Shown here piece after piece: positions 57,012 through 64,000 of a DNA stretch of 64,000 nt. Location of the stretch: positions 4,340,001-4,404,000 of the forward strand of contig NC_017586.1 of assembly GCF_000240165.1 (NCBI RefSeq), in the 5' to 3' direction. The DNA comes from Streptantibioticus cattleyicolor NRRL 8057 = DSM 46488. GTDB taxonomy: Bacteria; Actinomycetota; Actinomycetes; Streptomycetales; Streptomycetaceae. The translations under genes and the position numbers were made by a program. Under the pieces are notes generated by a model, which saw nothing but the letters and a program-made list of their open reading frames with translations, was not told the DNA's origin and did not search any database. Each line of letters opens with the position of its first letter. The first letter of the stretch is position 1.

Positions 57012-57608
57012 TCAGCCGGCGGGCCGGGCGCCCGCCGCCGGGCGGGCGTTCTCCTGGCGTTTGCGGGCCCGGTAGGCGGCGACGTTGGCGCGGGTCGCGC
57101 AGCGGTCGGAGCAGTAGCGCCGGGACCGGTTGGTCGAGGTGTCGATGTAGGCGTTGCGGCACGGCGACGCCTGGCAGATGCCGAGCCGGTCCACGCCTAG
57201 GTCGGTCAGCTGGATGGCCAGGCCCATGCAGGCGGTCGCGGCGTAGGAGGCCGAGGCGTTGGTGGCGTGGTCGGCCAGGTGCAGGTGCCAGTCGGGCCGG
57301 CCCTGGGCGTCCAGGTCGCCGTGGCCGGAGATCTGCGGGCTGACCGGGAACTCCAGCAGCAGTGAGTTGAGCAGGTCCACCGCCCGTACCTCGGCGCCCT
57401 CGGAGGCGGCCTCGAAGACCGCGCGCAGCCGGGTGCGGACGGCCCGCAGCCGGGTGATGTCGGCCTCCCCGGCGCGGCGGGCCGACTGCTGGCTGTTGCC
57501 GAAGAGCGCGCGTACCGCCTCGACGGAGGTGAGGCCGTCCTCCCCGCGTTCGGGCCGCTCGCTGTTGACCAGGCGCACGGCGTAGTCGGCGTAATAAGCC
57601 AGTTCCAC
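57012..57608 (-). CDS. CGNR zinc-finger protein
   Basis: 198-residue protein with an N-terminal ABATE-type helical domain (YYADYAVRLVNS, DITRLRAVRTRLRAVF) and a C-terminal CGNR-like zinc finger (CQASPC, RRYCSDRCATRANVAAYRARK). The namesake CGNR tetrapeptide is replaced by CATR. The family is thought to bind DNA as stress- or ligand-responsive regulators; none is proven for this member. It is divergent from the methyltransferase gene. Confidence 0.85.
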   Translation of the reverse strand: MELAYYADYAVRLVNSERPERGEDGLTSVEAVRALFGNSQQSARRAGEADITRLRAVRTRLRAVFEAASEGAEVRAVDLLNSLLLEFPVSPQISGHGDLDAQGRPDWHLHLADHATNASASYAATACMGLAIQLTDLGVDRLGICQASPCRNAYIDTSTNRSRRYCSDRCATRANVAAYRARKRQENARPAAGARPAG

Positions 57609-57747
57609 TTGTGGTCCTTACTCGCGGCGGACTATGGTCGGGACCGGTCGCCGTAATGGGCGATCTCCCTAAGAGGCTATTACCAAGGCTACGGCACAGG
57701 GTAGTGCGGCCGGCGCCGCCCTGCCCGGAAACGTCCCTGGAGGACCC

Positions 57748-58515
57748 ATGACCACCGGTACCACCGTGCCCACCGGCGACTGGGCGGCCTGGCAGCGCAG
57801 TTGGGACCGCCAGCAGGAGCTGTACCTGCCCGACCGCGAGGAGCGCTTCCGGGTCATGCTCGACCTGGTGGAGGCGCTGGCCGGCCCGGCGCCCGTCGTC
57901 CTCGACCTGGCCTGCGGCACCGGCAGCATCTCGCGCCGGGTCCTCGAGCGGTTCCCCGGGGCCCGTACCACCGGCGTCGACCTCGACCCGGCGCTGCTCA
58001 CCATCGCCCGCGGCACCTTCGCCGACGAGCCGCGCGCCGAGTTCGTCACCGCCGACCTGACCGACCCCGACTGGACCGGCCGGCTGCCGCACCACGAGTA
58101 CGACGCCGTGCTCACCGCCACCGCGCTGCACTGGCTCGACACCGGCGAACTCGCCCGGCTCTACGGCGAGCTGCCCGGCGTCCTCAAGGTCGGCGGGGTC
58201 TTCCTCAACGCCGACCACATGCCCGACCCCGCCACCGAGCGGATCAACGAGGCCGAGCGCGCGCTGCGCCACGCCCGCCAGGAAGGCGCCCGTGCGGACG
58301 GCGTGCTCGACTGGGAGACCTGGTGGCGGGTGGCGGCGGCGGACGAGGCGCTCGGCGCGGCCGTCGCCCGCCGCTTCGAGATCTTCGGCGGCCACACCGA
58401 CGGCGAGCCCCACCCGCCCGAGTGGCACGCCGGCGTCCTGCGCGAGGCGGGGTTCGCCGAGGCCCGCACGGTGTGGCGTTCGGTGCCGGACGCGGTGGTC
58501 GCCGCCCTGAAGTGA
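57748..58515 (+). CDS. Class I SAM-dependent methyltransferase
   Basis: 255-residue methyltransferase. Motif I is VVLDLACGTGSISRRV, the acidic end of strand beta-2 is TTGVDLDPALL, and motif IV is around YDAVLTATALHWLDTGEL. The substrate is unknown. The ATG follows CTGGAGGACCC. A 12-bp hairpin shared with the convergent malic enzyme gene follows. Confidence 0.87.
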   Translation: MTTGTTVPTGDWAAWQRSWDRQQELYLPDREERFRVMLDLVEALAGPAPVVLDLACGTGSISRRVLERFPGARTTGVDLDPALLTIARGTFADEPRAEFVTADLTDPDWTGRLPHHEYDAVLTATALHWLDTGELARLYGELPGVLKVGGVFLNADHMPDPATERINEAERALRHARQEGARADGVLDWETWWRVAAADEALGAAVARRFEIFGGHTDGEPHPPEWHAGVLREAGFAEARTVWRSVPDAVVAALK

Positions 58516-58519
58516 CGGC

Positions 58520-58549
58520 GGGCGGCCGTCGTCCGCGCGACGGCCGCCC
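58520..58549. terminator. Bidirectional terminator between methyltransferase and malic enzyme
   Basis: GGGCGGCCGTCG (58520-58531) pairs perfectly with CGACGGCCGCCC (58538-58549). Confidence 0.7.
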
Positions 58550-58570
58550 GGGGCGCCGGGGGTGTGCCGG

Positions 58571-59773
58571 TCAGCGGCGGGCGACACCCTCGGCGCGGGC
58601 CGCGGCGGCCACCGCCTTGGTGACCGCGGGGGCCACCCGCTCGTCGAACGGCGAGGGGATCACGCACTCCGCGCTCAGCTCCTCGGCCACCACCGCGGCC
58701 AGCGCCTCGGCGGCGGCGATCTTCATGCCCTCGGTGATCTGCGAGGCGCGCACCTGGAGGGCGCCGGCGAAGATGCCGGGGAAGGCGAGCACGTTGTTGA
58801 TCTGGTTCGGGTAGTCGCTGCGGCCGGTGGCCACCACCGCGGCGTACTTGTGGGCCACGTCCGGGTGGATCTCGGGGGTGGGGTTGGCCATCGCGAAGAT
58901 GAAGGCGCCCTCGGCCATGGTGGCCACCGCCGACTCGGCGACGGTGCCGCCGGAGACCCCGATGAAGACGTCGGCGCCGTCCAGCGCGTCCTCCAACGAG
59001 CCGGTCAGCCCGGCCTTGTTGGTGTACGAGGCCAGCTCGCGCTTGACGTCGGTCAGGTCGTCCCGGCCGCCGTGCACCACGCCCTTGCGGTCGGTGACGG
59101 CGACGTCCCCGATGCCCGCCTCGACCAGGATCTTGGCGATGGCGACCCCGGCGGCCCCGGCGCCGGAGATCACCGCGCGCAGCTCGCCGAGGGAGCGGCC
59201 GGTCAGCCGGGCGGCGTTGCGCAGCGCGGCGAGCGTGACGACGGCGGTGCCGTGCTGGTCGTCGTGGAAGACCGGGATGTCCAGCCGTTCCTTGAGCCGG
59301 CGCTCGATCTCGAAGCAGCGCGGCGCGGAGATGTCCTCCAGGTTGACCCCGCCGAAGGAGGGCGCGAGGCGGACGACGGTCTCCACGATCTCGTCGGTGT
59401 CCTTGGTGTCCAGCGCGATCGGCACCGCGTCCACACCGCCGAACTGCTTGAACAGGATGGCCTTGCCCTCCATCACCGGCAGCGACGCCTGCGGGCCGAT
59501 GTCGCCCAGCCCGAGCACCGCGGTGCCGTCGGTGACCACGGCGACCACCTGTGAGGTCCAGGTGTAGTCGTGGACGAGCGAGGGCTCCTCGGCGATGGCG
59601 GTGCAGACCTTGGCCACGCCGGGGGTGTAGGCGAGCGACAGGTCGTCGCGGTCACGCACCGGCACCGTCGCGCTGATCTCCATCTTTCCGCCGCGGTGCA
59701 GGGCGAAGGCCGGATCGATCAGCTCCTGATCCGTATCGCTGTCGCTCCGGGGGTTGACGATCTCCGCTGACAA
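58571..59773 (-). CDS. maeB: NAD(P)-dependent malic enzyme
   Basis: 400-residue short-form bacterial malic enzyme, decarboxylating malate to pyruvate. The catalytic Tyr is in [10 protein letters not shown], the metal site in FHDDQHGTA, and the nucleotide motif is [13 protein letters not shown]. The phosphotransacetylase domain of E. coli MaeB is absent. TTG 59773 is the likely start, with AAGGGG six bases upstream; no in-frame ATG or GTG fits the conserved N-terminus equally well. Confidence 0.9.
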   Translation of the reverse strand: MSAEIVNPRSDSDTDQELIDPAFALHRGGKMEISATVPVRDRDDLSLAYTPGVAKVCTAIAEEPSLVHDYTWTSQVVAVVTDGTAVLGLGDIGPQASLPVMEGKAILFKQFGGVDAVPIALDTKDTDEIVETVVRLAPSFGGVNLEDISAPRCFEIERRLKERLDIPVFHDDQHGTAVVTLAALRNAARLTGRSLGELRAVISGAGAAGVAIAKILVEAGIGDVAVTDRKGVVHGGRDDLTDVKRELASYTNKAGLTGSLEDALDGADVFIGVSGGTVAESAVATMAEGAFIFAMANPTPEIHPDVAHKYAAVVATGRSDYPNQINNVLAFPGIFAGALQVRASQITEGMKIAAAEALAAVVAEELSAECVIPSPFDERVAPAVTKAVAAAARAEGVARR

Positions 59774-60289
59774 AATTGACCCCTTTGTCGTTATTGCTGG
59801 TTGAGGGTGGCTCGCCCCGGGTGCGGGGCGAGGCGGGCCTGCCCGGGCGGCCTCCGCGTCGGAGGTGCACGAGCGCCGCGCGTGTCGCACGCCACGCGCG
59901 TGGGCCCTGGTCGAGGGGTGAAGGATCCGTTCTACCGGAAGGCTGTTCGAGCTGGCGAGCACATAAGTTTCCGCACATCCGCCGATATTCCCGTTACCGG
60001 AAAGTGCCCGGTGGAGCGTGACCTCATGTCCGGCCGGCGCCCGCGTGACGGATCACCGGTGGGGTCCAGGGGGCACACGGGGGTGCCGACGCGCCTCGTG
60101 CTCCAAGTGGCTCCCGCCATGGTCCGGCCCTGGGTAGTGCCGGCCCGACGGGACGCCGGGGATCGCCCGTTTCCCGATTCTGGCACACCCGGTCCGGCGC
60201 CCCGCCGCGGCCCGGACCGCCCGGGTGACGTACATCGCTTCACGGGGCGGACACTGGTGGGCCCCGTGAAGCGCGGCTAGTTTCGGCAC
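59774..60289. other. Divergent intergenic region with inverted repeats
   Basis: 516 nt between maeB and the oxidoreductase gene, with no convincing gene. CTCGCCCC...GGGGCGAG forms a hairpin near 59810-59836. At 60236-60248 and 60261-60273 lies a perfect 13-bp inverted repeat, CGCTTCACGGGGC / GCCCCGTGAAGCG with a 12-nt loop, ending 16 nt before the oxidoreductase ATG. It could be an operator or a translation-controlling hairpin. Confidence 0.55.
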
Positions 60290-61252
60290 ATGTTCGCTGC
60301 CTATGCCGCTCGCATCGACCCTGAACAGCCGCTCGACGGACTGGAGCTGGGGGAACGTCCCGAACCGGAGGTCGCGCCCGGCTGGACCGCGGTCAACGTC
60401 AAGGCGGCCTCCCTCAACCACCACGACCTGTGGTCGCTGCGCGGCGTCGGCCTGTCGCAGGAGAGCCTGCCGATGATCCTCGGCTGCGACGCCGCCGGGG
60501 TCGACGCGGACGGCAACGAGGTGGTCGTCCACTCGGTGATCGGGCAGACCGGCCACGGCGTCGGCCCGCGCGAGCCCCGTTCCATCCTCACCGAGCGCTA
60601 CCAGGGCACCTTCGCCGAACGGGTCGCCGTGCCGGTGTGGAACGTGCTGCGCAAGCCGAAGGAGCTGACCTTCGAGGAGGCGGCCTGCCTGCCCACCGCG
60701 TGGCTGACCGCGTACCGGATGCTCTTCACCAACGCCGGGGTGCGCCCGGGCGACAGCGTGCTGGTGCAGGGCGCCGGCGGCGGGGTGGCCACCGCCGCGA
60801 TCGTGCTGGGCCGGGCGGCCGGCCTGCGGGTCTACGCCACCAGCCGGGACGCGGCCAAGCGCGCCCGGGCCGAGGAACTCGGGGCGCTGGCCGCCTTCGA
60901 GCCGGGCGCGCGGCTGCCGCACCGGGTGGACGCGGTGATCGAGACCGTGGGCGCCGCCACCTGGTCGCACTCGGTCAAGTCGCTGCGCCCCGGCGGCACC
61001 CTGGTCATCTCCGGCGCCACCAGCGGCCCCAGCCCCAAGGCGGCCGAACTCAACCGGATCTTCTTCCTGGAGCTGAAGGTGGTCGGCTCCACCATGGGCA
61101 CCAAGGAGGAGCTGGAGGGGCTGCTCGACTTCTGCGCCACCACCGGGGTACGCCCGGTGATCGACTCCGTCCTGCCGCTGGACCGGGCCCGCGAGGGGTT
61201 CGAGAAGATCGCCCGGGGCGACCTGTTCGGCAAGGTCGTCCTGACCGTCTGA
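60290..61252 (+). CDS. Zinc-type alcohol dehydrogenase/quinone oxidoreductase family protein
   Basis: 320-residue MDR-superfamily enzyme. The GroES-like domain has NHHDLWSLRG and GCDAAGVD, and the Rossmann loop is VLVQGAGGGVATAAI, followed by YATSRD, which suggests NADP(H). The structural zinc Cys cluster is missing, so it is closer to quinone oxidoreductases than to zinc alcohol dehydrogenases. The substrate is unknown. A 13-bp inverted repeat lies just upstream of the ATG. Confidence 0.85.
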   Translation: MFAAYAARIDPEQPLDGLELGERPEPEVAPGWTAVNVKAASLNHHDLWSLRGVGLSQESLPMILGCDAAGVDADGNEVVVHSVIGQTGHGVGPREPRSILTERYQGTFAERVAVPVWNVLRKPKELTFEEAACLPTAWLTAYRMLFTNAGVRPGDSVLVQGAGGGVATAAIVLGRAAGLRVYATSRDAAKRARAEELGALAAFEPGARLPHRVDAVIETVGAATWSHSVKSLRPGGTLVISGATSGPSPKAAELNRIFFLELKVVGSTMGTKEELEGLLDFCATTGVRPVIDSVLPLDRAREGFEKIARGDLFGKVVLTV

Positions 61253-61258
61253 GGCAGG

Positions 61259-62173
61259 TCAGTCCCGCGTGCCGGGGCGCAGCAGGACGCCGATGTGGGC
61301 CGCCGCGGTCGACAGATGGCGGCGGACCTCGCGCAGCTGGGCGGCGTCCACCCCGTTGTCCCGGGCGGCGTCGCGGATGTCGTCGCGGAAGCGGTCGAGC
61401 AGCCGCTCCAGGTCGCGGACCGGGTCGGTGGAGGCCGAGTCGTCCACCGACCCCCAGTCGGGTACGTCGGCCGGCTCCGGCTTGACGTACCCGGGCCACG
61501 GCGTGGAGCGGCCGAACCGCCCCATCTCGCGGGTGAACTCGGCGAGCCCCTGGGTGACCGCCGACTGCCAGTCGCCCTGCCGTACGTGGTCCTGCACCTC
61601 GTCCTGGACCCGGCGGACGATGCGCTGCATCTCCTCGCGGGCGTACGCCTGGGCCTCCTTGGCCTGCTGGCGGGCGGCGCGCGCCTCCTCCCTGGCCCGG
61701 CGGCTCTCCTCCTTGGCCCGCCGCGCCTGCTCCTTCCACCCCTGCTTGACCGCCCCGAAGGCGGCTGCCGCGTCCTGCGGGTCGGTACGGGACCGGGCCG
61801 CGGCCTCGCGGACCTCGCGGCGCAGGTCGCCGGCGGCGCCGCGGACGTCCTCGCGCATCTCGGCGGCGAGTTCGGAGACCGAGTCACGGATCTCCTGCTC
61901 CAGCTCGGCCAGTTCGTCCTGGCGGTCGGCGACCTCGGCGCGGCCGGCCGCGGTCAGCGCGTAGACCTTGCGACCGCCCTCGGTGGTGTGGGTGACCAGG
62001 CCCTCCTGCTCCAGCTTGGCCAGCCGCGGGTAGACGGTGCCGGCCGAGGGCGCGTACAGCCCCTGGAAGCGCTCCTCCAGCAGCCGGATCACCTCGTAGC
62101 CGTGGCGCGGCGACTCGTCGAGCAGCTTGAGCAGGTACAGCCGCAGGCGGCCGTGGGCGAAGACGGGGGCCAT
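61259..62173 (-). CDS. PadR-family regulator with long C-terminal coiled coil
   Basis: 304-residue regulator. Residues ~1-85 are a PadR winged helix (RLYLLKLLDESPRHGYEVI, GTVYPRLAKLEQEGLV). Unusually, the following ~110 residues form a highly charged coiled coil (RRAKEESRRAREEARAARQQ), then a further helical domain of ~100 residues. It is coupled to the DUF4097 gene (the ATG lies one base after its stop), and is probably autoregulatory through the operator repeats upstream of that gene. Confidence 0.85.
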   Translation of the reverse strand: MAPVFAHGRLRLYLLKLLDESPRHGYEVIRLLEERFQGLYAPSAGTVYPRLAKLEQEGLVTHTTEGGRKVYALTAAGRAEVADRQDELAELEQEIRDSVSELAAEMREDVRGAAGDLRREVREAAARSRTDPQDAAAAFGAVKQGWKEQARRAKEESRRAREEARAARQQAKEAQAYAREEMQRIVRRVQDEVQDHVRQGDWQSAVTQGLAEFTREMGRFGRSTPWPGYVKPEPADVPDWGSVDDSASTDPVRDLERLLDRFRDDIRDAARDNGVDAAQLREVRRHLSTAAAHIGVLLRPGTRD

Positions 62174-62174
62174 G

Positions 62175-63023
62175 TCACAGATCCTTCGTCAGGCGGGGGG
62201 CGTCGGCCGGTTCCGCGGGTGGTCTGCGCAGCAGCGCGATGGCGCCGGAGACGGTGGTGGCCTTCAGCCGCGCGTCGCCGCGGCCGACCCGGCCGGCGAT
62301 GGTCTTCGCCCCCCAGCTGCCGGTGACCCGCAGCTCGTCGAAGGCGCAGGAGACCGGGCCGCTGGCGGTGGACGCCTCCACCTCGGCGTCGCCGGGCTCC
62401 GGGATGCGCACCGCGATCTGCCCGGAGACGGTGTTGAGCCGGACGTCGGCGCCGGCCGAGGGGTCCAGGTCGAGCACGATGTCGCCGCTGACCGAGTCCG
62501 CCCGCAGCCGGGAGCCGGTGCCGCCGACCACCGTCAGGTCGCCGGAGACGCTGTTGAACGCCAGGTCCCCGGCGAGCGCCTGGGCCTCCAGGCTGCCGGA
62601 GACGGTGCTGGCGTCCACCGGTCCGCCCACGCCGACCAGCGTGGTGTCACCGCTGACCCCGTGCACCTTGGTGCGGCCGGTCACCCCGGAGACGGTGGCG
62701 GTGGCGCCGACCACCCCGACCTCGACGTGGGTGCGGTGCGGCACCGTGAGCGAGACCACCGCGCGGCGCTGCCACCCCTTGCGGTCCAGCCAGCCCAGCA
62801 GGCCCTTGAAGGACAGGTCCTCGTAGGCCACCGTCAGGGTCCCCCCGTCCCGGGTGACCACCAGCGGCGGTCCCTCCAGCTCGGTCACCTCCAGCCGGGC
62901 CGGGCCCTCCTCGGTGCCGACCACGTTGACGGTGCCGCCGACGACGCGGACGTGCAGGCCGGTGACGGTGTCGTCGAAGGTGATCCGGCGTGGCTCCGCG
63001 ACGGTCCACGTGTGCGCTGACAT
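62175..63023 (-). CDS. DUF4097-family beta-helix protein
   Basis: 282-residue protein of the DUF4097/DUF4098 family. Repeating short strands such as VSGDTTLVG, TVSGSLEAQ, SVSGDLTVVG and TVSGQIAVR form a beta-solenoid like that of the LiaG/adhesin-type proteins. It lacks a signal peptide and membrane segment. The family often accompanies PadR regulators and cell-envelope stress genes; the role is unknown. It is the first gene of the DUF4097-padR operon. Confidence 0.85.
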   Translation of the reverse strand: MSAHTWTVAEPRRITFDDTVTGLHVRVVGGTVNVVGTEEGPARLEVTELEGPPLVVTRDGGTLTVAYEDLSFKGLLGWLDRKGWQRRAVVSLTVPHRTHVEVGVVGATATVSGVTGRTKVHGVSGDTTLVGVGGPVDASTVSGSLEAQALAGDLAFNSVSGDLTVVGGTGSRLRADSVSGDIVLDLDPSAGADVRLNTVSGQIAVRIPEPGDAEVEASTASGPVSCAFDELRVTGSWGAKTIAGRVGRGDARLKATTVSGAIALLRRPPAEPADAPRLTKDL

Positions 63024-63053
63024 CCAGCCCTCCCAGGGTGCGGCAGACGCAAC

Positions 63054-63102
63054 ATATCGCGTCCTCCCAAGAACACGATATATCGCGTAACGCGGAAGTC
63101 AA
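63054..63102 (-). promoter_or_regulatory. Promoter and operator repeats of the DUF4097-padR operon
   Basis: On the minus strand TTGACT (63102-63097) and TATCGT (63080-63075) are separated by 16 nt. ATATCGCGT occurs twice (63054-63062 and 63080-63088, 26-nt period), and the palindrome CGATATATCG (63076-63085) overlaps the -10. These AT-rich repeats in GC-rich DNA are good candidates for the PadR binding sites. Confidence 0.65.
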
Positions 63103-63126
63103 GGCCGGCCGGCCCCAGGCCCGCCG

Positions 63127-63306
63127 TCACTCCTCCTCGTCGTCGTCCAGCCGCGCCAGCCAGGTGGCCAGCCGCTCCACCGGGATCTCGAACTCCGGGT
63201 TGAGATCGACGAATTCCTGCAACCGCGCGGCGAGCCACTCGAAAGTGATCTCCTCCTCGCCGCGCCGGCTCTCCAGCTCCTCGATGCCGCGGTCCGTGAA
63301 GTACAC
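63127..63306 (-). CDS. DUF6104-family small protein
   Basis: 59-residue acidic protein: YFTDRGIEELESRRGEEE at the N-terminus, a helical centre (FEWLAARLQEFVDL) and an acidic tail DDDEEE. It matches the DUF6104 family of small Streptomyces proteins with no known function. GTG 63306 has CGGAG upstream; longer frames upstream have no start with a ribosome binding site. Confidence 0.7.
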   Translation of the reverse strand: MYFTDRGIEELESRRGEEEITFEWLAARLQEFVDLNPEFEIPVERLATWLARLDDDEEE

Positions 63307-63479
63307 GTGTGCTCCGAAATCGTTCCAGGTCACAAGGGACGTAAGGGGTACGCGGCCAGGATAGGCACCCGTTCGGGGCTCTCGCGCCGCGGCCTCGCGG
63401 GGGCTAGCCTGATCGTCCGGCCCGCCGCGTGGACCCGTGGCGGGGCGATCTCGCAGGCTCGGGGGAGCGGAGGGGCGGC

Positions 63480-63905
63480 GTGGGGGATCAGGCGCAGCGC
63501 ATCGAACTGCCGGACGGCACCGAGGTCTGGGCCCGGCTGTCACCGGTGGCCATGTCGGGCGAGGAGTACGGCGACTACGAGGACGTGGGCGCCATGGACG
63601 GGGTGGTCGCCCGCGTCCAGCAACTGCGCGGACTGATCGGCGGGGTCGCCGCCTCGGTCCGGGAGGCCGCCGCCGCGGCCGGGCCCGACGAGGTCAGCGT
63701 GGAGTTCGGCGTCGAACTCGCGGTCAAGTCCGGCGTCATCGTCAGCGTGCTGGCCGGCGGCGGCTCCAAGGCCGCCCTCAACGTCCGGCTCACCTGGCGC
63801 GACCGGTTCGGCAAGGAACACCCGCCGGCCGCCGCGCCGCCGCTGCCGGCCCAGGCCCCGCCGCCGGCCCCCCCGACCCCGGCCGGGGACGACGCGGATG
63901 CGTAA
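63480..63905 (+). CDS. CU044_2847 / Trypco1-domain protein
   Basis: 141-residue protein. The first 115 residues match the CU044_2847 (trypsin-co-occurring domain 1, Trypco1) family: IELPDGTEVWARL, a central helix, the signature SVEFGVELAVKSGV...VLAGGG and the final LTWR. A Pro/Ala-rich tail follows. The domain typically sits next to trypsin-like proteases and STAND NTPases in proposed actinobacterial conflict systems. GTG 63480 has GGAGGGG upstream. The next gene starts 30 nt downstream and is cut off by the window end. Confidence 0.8.
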   Translation: MGDQAQRIELPDGTEVWARLSPVAMSGEEYGDYEDVGAMDGVVARVQQLRGLIGGVAASVREAAAAAGPDEVSVEFGVELAVKSGVIVSVLAGGGSKAALNVRLTWRDRFGKEHPPAAAPPLPAQAPPPAPPTPAGDDADA

Positions 63906-63935
63906 GCCCCCGGCCCGCCCCGCCCGGGAGCGGCC

Positions 63936-64000
63936 GTGACACCGCCGGGCCCGGGCGGCGTCCCGGACGAGGCGGCGTCCCGGCTGCGGGAGCTGGCCCG
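63936..64000 (+). CDS. Partial gene downstream of the Trypco1 protein
   Basis: Only 21 codons are visible (TPPGPGGVPDEAASRLRELA after a GTG start), preceded by GGGAG at five-base spacing and 30 nt after the Trypco1 stop. The reading frame is open to the window edge. From the family association it is a candidate for the trypsin-like protease partner, but nothing in the visible residues proves this. Confidence 0.5.
   Translation, partial: MTPPGPGGVPDEAASRLRELA

Overview
The window is chromosomal DNA of very high G+C content with GTG/ATG/TTG starts, purine-rich ribosome binding sites and almost no TTA codons. The gene content (wblC, wblE, sigR-rsrA, dasR-dasABC, nrdAB, sigH-ushX, sodN-sodX) and its order match, from memory, the conserved core of Streptomyces chromosomes (roughly the S. 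coelicolor SCO5190-SCO5266 interval). I read it as a Streptomyces or close relative. No phage, insertion sequence, CRISPR array or biosynthetic cluster is visible.

Layout. 1-1.3 kb: wblC (WhiB7) behind an attenuator-type leader with an upstream ORF. 1.4-9.3 kb: ABC1 kinase, stand-alone E1-like protein, WLM metallopeptidase, Nudix protein, zinc protease, SDR protein and moaE, ending in a 54-nt tandem repeat. 9.6-14.6 kb: small membrane protein, Lon/PDZ protease, PPA1309 protein and UPF0182 membrane protein. 14.7-16.9 kb: two identical initiator tRNA genes flanking a TPR/Sel1 gene. 17-26.6 kb: trypsin-like protease, HEAT-repeat protein, catR/katA peroxide pair with a palindromic operator in the promoter, hisN, a TTA-containing TetR gene, an acetyltransferase, an SMR exporter, rsgA and aroA.

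26.7-33.3 kb: M50 protease, SRAP protein, hydrolase, the thiol-oxidative-stress system sigR-rsrA with its autoregulatory promoter, a truncated biotin-carrier remnant, a TPR protein, peptide deformylase and a membrane protein overlapping nrdB. 33.3-39 kb: nrdAB under two NrdR boxes and a cobalamin riboswitch, then a DUF3311/sodium-solute symporter pair whose symporter carries an in-frame stop. 39-46.2 kb: the DasR regulon core (dasR, dasABC, GH3 N-acetylglucosaminidase, SIS-domain sugar-phosphate enzyme) with two dre operators. A third dre-like site precedes the PdtaS-type kinase at 46.6 kb.

46.6-52.1 kb: PdtaS kinase, wblE with a CRP-like site, a lipid kinase, and sigH with its anti-sigma factor. 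52.4-60 kb: acetyltransferase, UBP zinc finger, Na+/H+ antiporter, PLP deaminase, nickel SOD with its maturation protease, CGNR regulator, methyltransferase and malic enzyme. 60.2-64 kb: zinc-type oxidoreductase, PadR-DUF4097 operon with operator repeats, a DUF6104 protein, and a Trypco1 (CU044_2847) protein followed by a gene cut by the window edge.

Functionally the window is dense in stress and nutrient sensing: antibiotic stress (WblC), peroxide (CatR/KatA), disulfide stress (SigR/RsrA), superoxide (SodN), osmotic/developmental stress (SigH) and chitin/GlcNAc sensing (DasR). Items most worth a second look are the wblC leader, the interrupted symporter, the truncated carrier gene, the extra dre site before the kinase, the TTA codon in the TetR gene, the tandem repeat after moaE and the Trypco1 locus at the right edge.
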